Below, piece by piece: positions 1 through 8,175 of a DNA stretch of 64,000 nucleotides. The notes beneath the pieces are model-generated. The model saw only the letters and a list, made by a program, of their open reading frames with translations, was not told the DNA's origin and did not search any database. Position 1 is the first letter of the stretch. Each line of letters begins with the position of its first letter. The stretch comes from Paenibacillus polymyxa M1 (GTDB lineage Bacteria; Bacillota; Bacilli; Paenibacillales; Paenibacillaceae): NCBI RefSeq assembly GCF_000237325.1, contig NC_017542.1, positions 1,247,501-1,311,500 of the forward strand, in the 5' to 3' direction. The translations under genes and the position numbers were made by a program.

Positions 1-2
1 CG

Positions 3-302
3 TCCGAAATCGGTGGTCGGTGGATTGTGCTTAGCGTGGATGACCGGGAGGTTGTAGCTGGCATACTTTCACTTGGTGATGACAGCCGCGCTGCATGGAC
101 GCTACACCCAGGCCTTGTAATGCCGATTACGGAAGTGATTATTCATGATATTTATATCATGGAAATCCTATATGAGTTCCGTGAAGAATTGGAGGCAAAA
201 TTTGGCCCTAATCTAATCCATCTTCGCAATAAATTTGCTATGGGTCCGAATGGAAAAGGATATTATGTTCCTTTGACTGAAAAGAGCATTAAACGTGTAT
301 AG
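3..302 (+). CDS. Hypothetical protein, 5' end outside the window
   Basis: The reading frame is open from the first bases of the window through a TAG at 300-302. A GTG at 27 could serve as a start, but the codons before it (3-26) are open and code for sensible residues (Ser-Glu-Ile-Gly-Gly-Arg-Trp-Ile), so the gene probably begins upstream. The visible part is about 99 residues, soluble, with a conserved-looking FGPNLIHLRNKFAMGPNGKGYY stretch near the C terminus. I do not recognise the family. A bidirectional terminator at 336-362 closes it. Confidence 0.55.
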   Translation, partial: SEIGGRWIVLSVDDREVVAGILSLGDDSRAAWTLHPGLVMPITEVIIHDIYIMEILYEFREELEAKFGPNLIHLRNKFAMGPNGKGYYVPLTEKSIKRV

Positions 303-335
303 AGATTGTCCGAGGTCCGTTGTGCAAAAATAAAA

Positions 336-362
336 GGCCCATGGAATATGATTCCATGAGCC
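336..362. terminator. Bidirectional rho-independent terminator
   Basis: A 12-bp inverted repeat (336-347 with 351-362, one mismatch, 3-nt loop) is flanked by A-rich sequence on the left and AATTTATT on the right. It sits between two converging genes, so it can serve both. Confidence 0.75.
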
Positions 363-441
363 TAATTTATTGAATGCTGTGTTTAGGATGATAACCACTT
401 AGGCATTCTTTTTATTGAAGGTTTTAGGCATAAAACTAGTT

Positions 442-1524
442 TTACGCTTTGAATAAACCGGATTCTTTGACTTCAGACAGGAAGTTGTGGAACTCAGGTA
501 TGTTCAGCTGTTGCTGAGCATCGGACAAAGCGACTGCCGGGTTCGGGTGAACTTCTACCATGATGCCGTCGGCACCAGCTGCCAGGGCAGCCTTGGCGCA
601 AGGAGCCAGGATGTCCTTACGTCCTGTAGAGTGAGTTACGTCCACCAGTACAGGCAGATGGCTTTCCTTTTTCAAAATCGGAACAGCGGAAATATCCAGC
701 GTGTTACGTGTCCATTTTTCATACGTACGAATACCGCGTTCAATCAACATGACTTGTGTATTGCCACGGGAAACGATGTATTCAGCAGCATGAAGGAACT
801 CTTCCATTGTGGCAGCCAATCCGCGTTTGAGCAGAACCGGAGTTCTGGTTTCACCCGCAGCTTTAAGCAATTCAAAGTTGTGCATGTTGCGCGCGCCAAT
901 TTGAATGATATCGATGTATGGGATGGCTTCCTCCAAATGTCTTGGATCGACGATCTCACTGATTGTAGCCAGCCCGAACTCGTCGCCAACGCGTTTGAGA
1001 ATTTGCAGGCCTTCAATACCCAGCCCTTGGAAATCATACGGAGATGTACGCGGTTTGAACGCGCCACCACGCAGAATCGGCACACCGGCTTCCTTGAGAG
1101 CCGCACCTACCTCGCGAGTTTGTTGGTAGCTTTCCACCGAGCAAGGACCTGCAACCATGATGGAGGCTTTGCCGCCCACCAGTGTATCTTTAACCTTGAT
1201 AACCGTGCTATCCGGCTGATTTTTGCGGCTGACAATCAGATGTTTTTTGTGTTCTTCTTTTTGATAGTTCAGAGAAGCCTTGAAAATATTTTTGAACAGC
1301 TGGCGAATCGTAGCATCGTCGAAAGGTCCGCGATTAGCTGCGATCAGCTTGTCCAGCATTTGTTGCTCACGCACTGGATCAAAGTCAGGTACTCCTTGAG
1401 CTTCTTTCAATTTTCCTAGCTGTCCTGCCAGTTCAGCGCGTTGGGACAGCAGCTCCAGCAATTGCAAGTTTGTAGCATCGAGCTGTTCCCGCAACAGCTC
1501 CAAAGAATTTTCATTGGTTGACAT
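442..1524 (-). CDS. aroA: Bifunctional chorismate mutase / DAHP synthase
   Basis: This enzyme condenses phosphoenolpyruvate and erythrose-4-phosphate to DAHP, the first step of the shikimate pathway, and carries an N-terminal chorismate mutase-type domain (about residues 5-90) that usually acts as the feedback sensor. The 360-residue length and domain order match the Bacillus AroA(G) type. Visible signatures are [19 protein letters not shown], the QIGARNM segment and the C-terminal [13 protein letters not shown]. The start at 1524 is chosen because a GGAAGGG site precedes that ATG; a longer frame to 1611 would run into the leader terminator. A T-box leader lies immediately upstream, so control by charged tRNA is expected. 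Confidence 0.95.
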   Translation of the reverse strand: MSTNENSLELLREQLDATNLQLLELLSQRAELAGQLGKLKEAQGVPDFDPVREQQMLDKLIAANRGPFDDATIRQLFKNIFKASLNYQKEEHKKHLIVSRKNQPDSTVIKVKDTLVGGKASIMVAGPCSVESYQQTREVGAALKEAGVPILRGGAFKPRTSPYDFQGLGIEGLQILKRVGDEFGLATISEIVDPRHLEEAIPYIDIIQIGARNMHNFELLKAAGETRTPVLLKRGLAATMEEFLHAAEYIVSRGNTQVMLIERGIRTYEKWTRNTLDISAVPILKKESHLPVLVDVTHSTGRKDILAPCAKAALAAGADGIMVEVHPNPAVALSDAQQQLNIPEFHNFLSEVKESGLFKA

Positions 1525-1592
1525 ACAGTACACCCTTCCCGATTTAAAAATTGTTTTTCTTTCAGCCCATAGACTTTTGCAGAAAATAACAC

Positions 1593-1901
1593 AAAAAGGC
1601 ACTCGTCGCAAGGGACGAATGCCGTGGTACCACCCTAATTACAGAAGTATACATGCAAGTCGTCAACGTCATTCAATCGACGGCAGTAACCTCTGAGCTT
1701 GATGCCCGTAACGGGGGCTTCCGGAAACCTCTACTGCGGTCAAAGGAATGAATCCTTCTGTCGTCGGTTCAAGGCTCGACTCGGGAGTGAATTTCAACGC
1801 GGGATTGCGGTACGCTCTCAGCAATACGTACCTTTCTGTGGGAATCCGATGACGCTTACTTGTCTCCGTCTATGTCTTTGTTCATGGTATTCAAAAGATT
1901 T
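1593..1901 (-). promoter_or_regulatory. T-box leader, probably tRNA-Phe specific
   Basis: On the minus strand the leader contains the 14-nt T-box sequence (AGGGTGGTACCACG, 1623-1636). It is followed by a terminator hairpin (1598-1607 with 1614-1623) and a T-run at 1593-1597. Stem I elements are visible: GGAGACAAGTAA near the 5' end and a GAGAG bulge motif. The best specifier candidate is TTC (minus strand, 1789-1791) followed by A, which would sense uncharged tRNA-Phe; this assignment is an inference from the stem I layout. Low Phe-tRNA charging would allow read-through into the DAHP synthase gene. Confidence 0.9.
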
Positions 1902-1907
1902 GACCTT

Positions 1908-1936
1908 ATTTTAAACAAAGTGGATGCAGAAGGCAA
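1908..1936 (-). promoter_or_regulatory. SigA-type promoter of the T-box leader
   Basis: On the minus strand a -35 TTGCCT (1931-1936) and a -10 TAAAAT (1908-1913) are separated by exactly 17 bp. The predicted start lies near 1901, which fits the 5' end of the T-box leader. Confidence 0.7.
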
Positions 1937-1980
1937 GCCCTGATTTCCGATTCTAGTTTTTGCATTCCCTATCTGTGCTA

Positions 1981-2160
1981 TCATCTTGCTTGATCTCTAG
2001 GTTCGGGCTTCGCTGATGCGACTCCTCGTGGGTTATCTTCGGCTATGCCATCGTCCGTATGAGTTTTGTCCGCAGTCCTGCGGTCATCCTCTTCTACAGG
2101 ATTCAAGGTTTTATAGCGTTTGTACTCCATATCAGCTTGAGACATCGGATCTTTATACAT
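1981..2160 (-). CDS. Small hydrophilic protein, 59 aa
   Basis: An uninterrupted 60-codon frame runs from ATG at 2160 to TGA at 1981. The protein is highly charged (starts MYKDPMSQADMEYKRYKTLN; C-terminal half rich in D, E, R and P), with no membrane segment or signal peptide. An AAAGGAG lies 14 nt before the ATG, which is long; the internal ATG at codon 6 is an alternative. It points the same way as the acidic 86-aa gene just upstream. The amino-acid use is that of a real protein, but the family is unknown to me. Confidence 0.5.
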   Translation of the reverse strand: MYKDPMSQADMEYKRYKTLNPVEEDDRRTADKTHTDDGIAEDNPRGVASAKPEPRDQAR

Positions 2161-2252
2161 AGGAGATTAGTCAACTCCTTTCGGTATATACACTTCATTA
2201 CCCGCATAGCAAGATGAGAAACCGCTTTCTTATCTCCTATAACATGCAGTAA

Positions 2253-2513
2253 TTAATCCAGAATATCGTCACTGTCCAGTTGCTCTTCTTCATCCCCATC
2301 GGTACCATTCAGCAAATCTGTACCATGCAGGAATTCAGCAGGCGCAGAGGGATCAACAGGACTGTTCGGTGTCAGTTCATCGGCATCAGGTACGTCCTCC
2401 AGAGGAGTATCAGGCCCCTCGATCAGATTCTCCCAGTTTGTTTCTGCATTTTGCAGGGAAGGCTCAAAATCATGATCCTGTAGCTCAGTCTTTTGATTGT
2501 CGCGATTTGCCAT
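2253..2513 (-). CDS. Acidic hypothetical protein, 86 aa
   Basis: A clear AAAGGAG lies 9 nt before the ATG at 2513. The product is strongly acidic (Asp/Glu-rich throughout, ending DGDEEEQLDSDDILD), has no cysteine, signal peptide or membrane segment, and is probably disordered. It may form a transcription unit with the 59-aa gene downstream (92-nt gap). Function unknown. Confidence 0.7.
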   Translation of the reverse strand: MANRDNQKTELQDHDFEPSLQNAETNWENLIEGPDTPLEDVPDADELTPNSPVDPSAPAEFLHGTDLLNGTDGDEEEQLDSDDILD

Positions 2514-2696
2514 CTAACTCAGCTCCTTTGCTTTTTGTTGCTTATTTCGACCTTACCCAAACCGCAGAACGGCTAAACTTAGAGTTAGTGTGTCTGTAAA
2601 AAGTTAAAATCATGCGAATAGGGATATGCTCTTTCCCAATAAGCGTTTTTTTGGTAACTGCTGTGATATGATAAAGAGGAGTTGGAGGGATATGAA

Positions 2697-2984
2697 TTGG
2701 AATGGTACATGTTTGGTCCGATGATTAGCCGGATCCGAGTAGGTCAAAAGGCATCTACTCCAGGCTATTCGCGTACCGTTATTCGGCGTCCGGATGGTTT
2801 ATACTGGACAGACGGCGGACAGGCCGGAAAAATAGTAGAAATACGCGATTATTTATTCTCCGATATTTGGACGATCTATGAGGATGAAGAATGTGAACCT
2901 TGGATAGGGCTTAGAGAGCAGATGGAGCAACGCGAACAGGAAATGATCATTAACCAATATGAAGATTTTACAAATAATGATTAA
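2697..2984 (+). CDS. Conserved hypothetical protein, 95 aa
   Basis: The small protein has an MFGPMISRIRVGQKASTPGY start region, then VIRRPDGLYWTDGGQAGKIVEIRDY and an acidic, glutamine-rich C terminus. The frame is open from a TTG at 2682, but that codon touches the AAGAGGAG. A TTG at 2697 has GGAGGG at 7 nt and is the better start; ATG 2709 has no site. No known domain is recognised. It lies 131 nt upstream of the sensor kinase gene and could be cotranscribed with it. Confidence 0.65.
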   Translation: MEWYMFGPMISRIRVGQKASTPGYSRTVIRRPDGLYWTDGGQAGKIVEIRDYLFSDIWTIYEDEECEPWIGLREQMEQREQEMIINQYEDFTNND

Positions 2985-3115
2985 AAAGAACATGATACCC
3001 TTATTTTGAAGAAGGTATGAACATCATCGTATAGAATAATATAGTTTCAGGAAGATAAAATGTTAAAACATATACAAATTTGTAAATCCTACTACGTAAC
3101 TTTGAGGTGCTTAAT

Positions 3116-5005
3116 ATGAGGCATGTGCCCAAAGCTGTCGCCGCTCTGCTAGCGGTCATTGTGATACTATTGTCGCTGGACCACATCGGCTATGCGGCCA
3201 AAATGACCCCGGAAAGGGAGTATAAGATACCCTCCTGGGATATGAGATGGGGAGCAGAAGACGAGGATGGCTCTTTAGATGAGGTAACTGATCACAGTAA
3301 GGTCTGGATGCATATTGAAGATGATACACAGCTGCTCAAGCAGCCAGGCAATAGAGGCACCGCCTGGATTCGTATTAAGCTACCTTCGTTAAATGATGAA
3401 ACACCAGCGGTGCTTTTTGAAAATATTTATGGCAGGCACATTACACTGTATAAGGATGGCACCAATTTTTATGAATCGTACCGTGGCTATAATTATGAGA
3501 ATAATCGTATTCTGATTCCGCTGAAGCCAGAAGACAGTGGTAAAACATTATACATATGGACGGAAAGCAGTAAGAATAGACTGGGCATTATCGGAAATGT
3601 GATGACTGGTGATTATCGTGACTTGTTGGGAAACTTGGTCAGAATGGATGTCTTGGATATTGTACTGGGCAGTACATTTATCTTTATCGCCCTGGTGCTA
3701 TTGATCTGCTCGTTTTTCCTGTTCCGTCCAAGTATGGCCATGTGGTTGTCCCTAAGTGCGATTGTATTGTCGATCGGTCTGATGATTGTAACGTATTCAC
3801 CGTTTTTATATACGTTCTATCGAGGCTATGGCAAGCTGTATTTACAACTTTTTGATGTGGCGCTATTTATTCTGTTGCCTTCATTAGCCTTCTTTTTTGA
3901 GCAAAATATCAATTCAATTTTACTGATTCGGAAATTCAGAAAATTGTTAACCGCCTACTCTTTGTTCTGCTTCATCATCATGATTGTGAATTTAGGAGCA
4001 CAGGAGCGACTCAACGATGTATATTATTTCTTCAGTGTAATCGTCCTCGGTATATTGCTCGTAGCTTTGATGGTACTTTTGGTATTTGCTTCGATTCGCA
4101 TGGCGCTTAAGGGAGACCACGAAGCGATCATTTTATCGACAGGCTTTGCATTTTTTGCAGTCATCACGATCGCAGAACTCAGCTGGTTCTTTATCCGGGA
4201 CGGACACTACAATATGTTTTTATGGAAATGGGGCGTGTTCGGTTTTGTCCTGGCATTGATTGCGATCTTGGGCAGAAGGCTGGCGGAAAAGCACAAGCAG
4301 GTGGTTCGGTATTCCAGAGAACTGGAGATGTTCAATAATGAGCTTCAACGTTCAGAGAAAATGGAGATTATTAGCGATTTGGCTGCATCTGTAGCTCATG
4401 AGGTACGCAATCCGCTTCAGGTTACACGTGGATTTCTTCAGTTGATGAGCAAGCAGGAGGATGGTAAGAACAAAGACTATCTGCATATCGCTCTGGAGGA
4501 GTTGGATCGAGCGTCCGCGATTATTACTGATTTTCTGACTTTTGCCAAGCCGGAGTTTGACCATACCAAAACGTTGACCATATTGGATGAGTTCAAACAT
4601 ATAGAAGGAATTATCAGTCCAATGGCAAATCTGCAAGGTGGTAAAATTTCGCTGGATATTCCCCAGGAAATCAAAGTGCGCGGGAATTCCTCCAAATTCA
4701 AGCAGGCATTTATCAATATTATCAAAAACAGTATTGAAGCGTTGCGAGAACAGGGACATATTCATATATGGGCTTATGTGGACAATGGAGAAGCAGTCAT
4801 TCATATTCGGGATAATGGTGAAGGGATGGATGCTCAGACCTTATCCAGACTAGGTGAGCCTTATTTTTCGAATAAGACTAAAGGCACGGGTTTGGGGATG
4901 ATGGTGACCTTTCGGATTATTGAAACGATGAATGGTAAAATATCTTTTACAAGTGCAAAAGGGGTGGGAACAGAAGCGACCATCCGCTTCCCCGTAGCCG
5001 GATAA
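3116..5005 (+). CDS. Multi-pass membrane sensor histidine kinase, orphan
   Basis: The 629-residue protein begins with a signal-anchor helix (about 5-28). An extracytoplasmic domain to about residue 175 resembles the 7TMR-DISM sensor domain. About seven hydrophobic helices follow (about 180-400), then a short coiled coil and a kinase core. The H-box AHEVRNPLQVTRGFLQLM places the phospho-acceptor His near residue 428; the ATPase shows FINIIKNSIEAL (N), DNGEGM (G1) and GTGLGM (G2). This H-box resembles Bacillus sporulation kinases, which phosphorylate Spo0F and lack a partner regulator nearby, and none is seen here. ATG 3116 is preferred (GAGG at 8 nt). It converges on a ComQ-like/precursor pair, so it may sense that product. 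Confidence 0.88.
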   Translation: MRHVPKAVAALLAVIVILLSLDHIGYAAKMTPEREYKIPSWDMRWGAEDEDGSLDEVTDHSKVWMHIEDDTQLLKQPGNRGTAWIRIKLPSLNDETPAVLFENIYGRHITLYKDGTNFYESYRGYNYENNRILIPLKPEDSGKTLYIWTESSKNRLGIIGNVMTGDYRDLLGNLVRMDVLDIVLGSTFIFIALVLLICSFFLFRPSMAMWLSLSAIVLSIGLMIVTYSPFLYTFYRGYGKLYLQLFDVALFILLPSLAFFFEQNINSILLIRKFRKLLTAYSLFCFIIMIVNLGAQERLNDVYYFFSVIVLGILLVALMVLLVFASIRMALKGDHEAIILSTGFAFFAVITIAELSWFFIRDGHYNMFLWKWGVFGFVLALIAILGRRLAEKHKQVVRYSRELEMFNNELQRSEKMEIISDLAASVAHEVRNPLQVTRGFLQLMSKQEDGKNKDYLHIALEELDRASAIITDFLTFAKPEFDHTKTLTILDEFKHIEGIISPMANLQGGKISLDIPQEIKVRGNSSKFKQAFINIIKNSIEALREQGHIHIWAYVDNGEAVIHIRDNGEGMDAQTLSRLGEPYFSNKTKGTGLGMMVTFRIIETMNGKISFTSAKGVGTEATIRFPVAG

Positions 5006-5019
5006 CATCCGGCTTTTTT
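4997..5019 (+). terminator. Rho-independent terminator of the kinase gene
   Basis: A perfect 7-bp stem GCCGGAT/ATCCGGC (4997-5003, 5007-5013) with a 3-nt loop is followed by TTTTTT. The kinase stop codon (5003-5005) lies inside the hairpin. Confidence 0.85.
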
Positions 5020-5104
5020 GCGTTCGGAGAAAACGGAGGGAAGCTTGCTGAGCCCACCCGCTTGAGATTAAAAAGTATAGATTAAATAAGCTACAAGAAC
5101 CAAT

Positions 5105-5341
5105 CTACCACATCGCGCGAGGTTTCTGGGATGTAGCGAGCACGCCTGAAGGGTTTGGAGGGATAACCAGATAAAATTGATCAGACGTTTCCTCTACCGT
5201 TTTGATTTGGATATGATCGGGGATCACGACTCCTAACACATCACGAATTGCAGATTTGGGATCTGCCATCAGTTTCTCTCTGAAACTGGCATCCTCCCAA
5301 GCTTTTTGAATGACTTGTGTTTGAAGAACTTCAGTAGCCAT
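5105..5341 (-). CDS. NHLP-leader RiPP precursor peptide, C-terminal Trp
   Basis: The 78-residue product matches the NHLP (nitrile hydratase-like leader peptide) precursor family. Family features are an N-terminal helix with AWEDASFREKLMADPKSAI (about 15-32), LGVVIPDHIQIKTVEET (36-52) and the terminal leader strand FYLVIPPNP (56-64). What follows is a short putative core, PSGVLATSQKPRAMW, with no Cys and only a few Ser/Thr, so a lanthipeptide or thiopeptide is unlikely. The last residue is Trp. ATG 5341 (AGAGGG upstream) is preferred to the TTG one codon earlier. It lies 72 nt downstream of, and codirectional with, a class I isoprenoid enzyme gene, the order seen for comQ-comX. Prenylation of the Trp is an inference. 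Confidence 0.85.
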   Translation of the reverse strand: MATEVLQTQVIQKAWEDASFREKLMADPKSAIRDVLGVVIPDHIQIKTVEETSDQFYLVIPPNPSGVLATSQKPRAMW

Positions 5342-5416
5342 CAAAAATCACCCTCTCATTCAATTGGTTATAATTACCTAGTCAGTATACCACGTAAGAC
5401 TCAGAAAAATCTAGCA

Positions 5417-6352
5417 TTATTTCATATTTTTGGAGAGCCAATAATCAAGCCCGCCTCTTCGCAAATGTGAGCGTCCGCCTTCAATTTCTGCTGCCTCTTC
5501 GCTGAGCTCTGTTGCGATGGAATGTGCGAACCTATACAGACCGTGGATGGAAGGCTCCATCGTCTCTAGCTCCTGGACTGATTGATTCGCAATGTTCGCA
5601 TAGCTGGCGAGCGCCCCGCGTACATAAATCGCTTCCTGAATTTGTTGTGGTCCTAGTCCTTCACAGTACGCCGTCTTTTGTTCGGCGCTGATATGGGACA
5701 ATAGGCAGTTATAGCTATGTTCCACCAAGTCTTCTGACCAATCTGCCCAATCATCCGACATTTGGAGCACGAGCAAGCTCAAATCTGTCATATGGGTAAC
5801 AGTCTGGATCAGATCGGCATGATCTGCGAGCAATAAGGCACCCGTTCCGGCCATTTTTAATGGGCTGGCTTTTAGTGCGACCTTATTTCTTTCACCTTGA
5901 AAATAGTCCTCTGTTCCTTCGGATATCACACTAACGGCCCATTCGTCCACATACGTCCTGGCATATGACCAAAAAGGAGAGGTTGCCGGAAAAAGCTCCT
6001 GATAAATGTTTAGACACTCGGTATAGAAAAGCTGACTTAAGGCAAGTTGCGTTTTACGGTTGTCTGCTGCTGTGTCCATCACGTCGTCTTGAATTAAATA
6101 ATGAGCCATGACGAACACGTTGCCGAGTGACAGCTTGCGACATGTTTCGGGAGACAGTCCGGTCAGTTCCTGCAGCCAAAATGGAAGCAAATAGCATATG
6201 TAATTACGCGTACTGTCTTCCCGCAACGGATTAAACCGCGCCAGGTAGTCTAACCCCTCTTGCTGAAAGGGAACCGGAAATGTGGCCGTCCGTTCCTCCG
6301 CTTGGCGGAATACCTTTTCCAATTCTTCTTTGTATGCAAAATACCATTCCAT
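5417..6352 (-). CDS. Class I isoprenoid synthase-fold enzyme, ComQ-like candidate
   Basis: The roughly 311-residue, largely helical protein has the two Asp-rich motifs of the class I isoprenyl diphosphate synthase fold: DDVMD (residues 89-93) and SDDWADWSED (199-208), with a KASPLKMAGTGALLL helix before the second. These bind the Mg2+/diphosphate of an isoprenyl donor. Length and context (adjacent downstream short precursor ending in Trp) suggest a ComQ-type peptide prenyltransferase, but a terpene synthase or short-chain polyprenyl synthase is possible. The frame extends to ATG 6367; ATG 6352 has GGGTGG at about 6 nt and is slightly preferred. A TATAAT sits about 50 nt upstream. Confidence 0.8.
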   Translation of the reverse strand: MEWYFAYKEELEKVFRQAEERTATFPVPFQQEGLDYLARFNPLREDSTRNYICYLLPFWLQELTGLSPETCRKLSLGNVFVMAHYLIQDDVMDTAADNRKTQLALSQLFYTECLNIYQELFPATSPFWSYARTYVDEWAVSVISEGTEDYFQGERNKVALKASPLKMAGTGALLLADHADLIQTVTHMTDLSLLVLQMSDDWADWSEDLVEHSYNCLLSHISAEQKTAYCEGLGPQQIQEAIYVRGALASYANIANQSVQELETMEPSIHGLYRFAHSIATELSEEAAEIEGGRSHLRRGGLDYWLSKNMK

Positions 6353-6484
6353 GGCTACCACCCGCATCTCTTATAAATGTTTTTGTAGCGACTTATAGTT
6401 GTTATCCGCCATTATATAAGAGGTTGCGATATTGCAATATTATGTTATTTTTACATTGAGAATTATGTGAAAAAGATATCAACA

Positions 6485-6518
6485 AAAATCCCGGTCGGGA
6501 AGATCCCGCCGGGATTTT
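6485..6518. terminator. Bidirectional terminator
   Basis: AAAATCCCGG-CGGGA pairs with TCCCG-CCGGGATTTT (6485-6500, 6504-6518, one bulge), with T/A tracts on both sides. It closes the esterase gene on the minus strand and separates it from the isoprenoid enzyme unit. Confidence 0.8.
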
Positions 6519-6530
6519 GTTTTTTTAAAA

Positions 6531-7604
6531 TTAGATGATCTCCAAATAGTCAAGATAAGCATCCCATGTCCCATCATCGGCTGTTACAACAAGCTCAATC
6601 TTTTGATTTCCGGTGCCATGGTTGACATTTTTTAAAGTATAGACCGCAGGACTGCTCCCGCCGAAGTAGAAGGTACCCTTCGTTTGTCCACCAATTTTCA
6701 AGTCAACTTTGGCCATGTTGGAATTATTTGAAGCACCCCGGAGTGAAAAACTATGGGTACCGCTGGTGAAATTCTGTGTGAATTTCACCGAATCATTGTT
6801 CGTGTATAAAGCCACTCCGTTGAACGGCGAGCTGATATTTGAAGTGTACTGACCGCTCTTCGTCATATTTACTGCTTCGATTTTTGTGCTCGTGTTTGGC
6901 GGTGTTTCGTTGTTTTTGCCGTCAGGCGCTACCGCCCGGCCATTGCTTGGAGAGATCATACCAGAGCAAAGGTTGCGGTTTTTGAGATTCTGTGCGATTT
7001 GTGGGATCGCTTGGAGTGTAGTCTGATACTGATCATGCATAAGGATCACATCGCCGTTTTTAAGTCTGCTTGCGGCAGCTACGATCTGTGCGGTGGAGGC
7101 GCCGTTCCAGTCCTGGGAGTCAACGTTCCATAACACTTCGGTAAGACCGTTTTGGTTCTCAATGGATTTGAGGGTTCCATTGGTCTCGCCATACGGAGGA
7201 CGGAACAACTTTGGTGCCGTGCCAGTAATAGACTGTATTGTTTGCTGTGTGCGTGTAATTTCCGATGACATCTGTGATGCGCTCAGTTGCGTCATATGCG
7301 GATGTGACCATGAATGGTTACCGATCCACATGCCTGCTGCTTGTTGTTCACGTACGAGCGAAGAATTATTCTGCGCGTTTTGTCCAAGATTAAAGAGCGT
7401 TGCGCGTAATCCGTTTTGCTTCAGGGCACTAAGCAGTGCTCTGGTATTAGAGGGATTGGGGCCATCGTCAAAGGTTAACGCTACATAACCGTTCGAGCAA
7501 TCAGCCGCATGCGCCTGATTGTTGGAGATTACCAGCGACCCTGTGAATAAAGACACGGTGATTGACATAATCGCCGTCCATTTTCCTAATTTAGCTATAG
7601 ACAA
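6531..7604 (-). CDS. Secreted CE4 acetylxylan esterase with CBM36-like domain
   Basis: Secreted polysaccharide deacetylase. A signal peptide (to about residue 33, AHA) precedes a NodB domain with TFDDGPNP (Asp46/47), the metal-binding HSWSHPH, RPPYGET and the VILMHD motif. The sequence is close to the Streptomyces AxeA type (YGLTEVLWNVDSQDWN, CSGMISPSNGRAVAPDG), so removal of acetyl groups from xylan is more likely than chitin deacetylation. After a Pro/Thr linker, residues about 240-357 look like a calcium-dependent CBM36 xylan-binding module. Start: TTG at 7604 behind GGAGGAAG; the longer frame from 7622 includes the ribosome site. A GH11 xylanase relic lies upstream on the same strand. Confidence 0.88.
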   Translation of the reverse strand: MSIAKLGKWTAIMSITVSLFTGSLVISNNQAHAADCSNGYVALTFDDGPNPSNTRALLSALKQNGLRATLFNLGQNAQNNSSLVREQQAAGMWIGNHSWSHPHMTQLSASQMSSEITRTQQTIQSITGTAPKLFRPPYGETNGTLKSIENQNGLTEVLWNVDSQDWNGASTAQIVAAASRLKNGDVILMHDQYQTTLQAIPQIAQNLKNRNLCSGMISPSNGRAVAPDGKNNETPPNTSTKIEAVNMTKSGQYTSNISSPFNGVALYTNNDSVKFTQNFTSGTHSFSLRGASNNSNMAKVDLKIGGQTKGTFYFGGSSPAVYTLKNVNHGTGNQKIELVVTADDGTWDAYLDYLEII

Positions 7605-7673
7605 GGTTCTTCCTCCTAACAATTTTAATAAACAGTAAGGTTAGTTGATTTTAGAGTCGTTCCGCCCTTAGGA

Positions 7674-7842
7674 TTATCTGTCGTTAATCGTAATGGTATT
7701 ATTAGTTACATTGGCACTGCCGTACGCATAAATAAGAATTACCATTTGGTTGGTAGTTGGCGCTGTAGTTTACAGAAATATTTCCGATTTGCTGGTGTGT
7801 CTTGGTTTCGTCGAATTTCTTGCCTTTACGGAATAATGCTGA
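7674..7842 (-). pseudogene. Relic of a GH11 endo-xylanase gene
   Basis: On the minus strand, 7839-7723 encodes [20 protein letters not shown]...[12 protein letters not shown], a typical internal segment of GH11 xylanases, without the N-terminal part. It joins directly, in another frame, to [14 protein letters not shown] and a stop (7724-7674), which resembles the C-terminal GSANV..NT.TI strand of the same family. The middle of the enzyme, including both catalytic glutamates, is missing. The simplest reading is an internal deletion plus loss of the start. It lies just upstream of the esterase gene, on the same strand. Confidence 0.7.
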
Positions 7843-7899
7843 CTGTGATGCAATGCATTCTGTAGTAGCTTGATACAACATTTATTTCCAAAAATATAG

Positions 7900-7915
7900 T
7901 TGTAATCGATTACAA
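7900..7915. promoter_or_regulatory. LacI-family/cre-like palindrome
   Basis: TTGTAATCGATTACAA is a perfect 16-bp palindrome with a central CG. It matches the relaxed CcpA cre pattern (WTGNAANCGNWNNCA) and LacI-family operators in general. It sits upstream of the xylanase relic on the minus strand, so it was probably its operator. The rest of 7916-8175 holds no gene that I can support. Confidence 0.55.
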
Positions 7916-8175
7916 ATTAATATTATCATGTTACCCTTCATATTTAACCTGAAAAACTTCAAGTTATATTGTAGAAAGTTTAGTTGTTTATTTTTGCTCA
8001 CTCTACACGATAGTGTTCTCAAGGAGCGCGTGAAGATCGAAGGTTGGGTGTAATTGTGATAGCAATGCTCATGAGCTCTTTTTCCCGTCTTATGGTTACT
8101 TAACAGGCGAAATACGAATAAAAAAAGCTGAAAGAGAAAATATAGATGAAAAAGGGTGAAAGGAGGGTCCACAAC

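Noticed and set aside
487..1419. 310-codon plus-strand frame
   Set aside because: It is antisense to the DAHP synthase gene, has no ribosome site and its translation has no protein-like pattern.
1699..1914. 71-codon plus-strand frame
   Set aside because: It is the reverse complement of the T-box leader.
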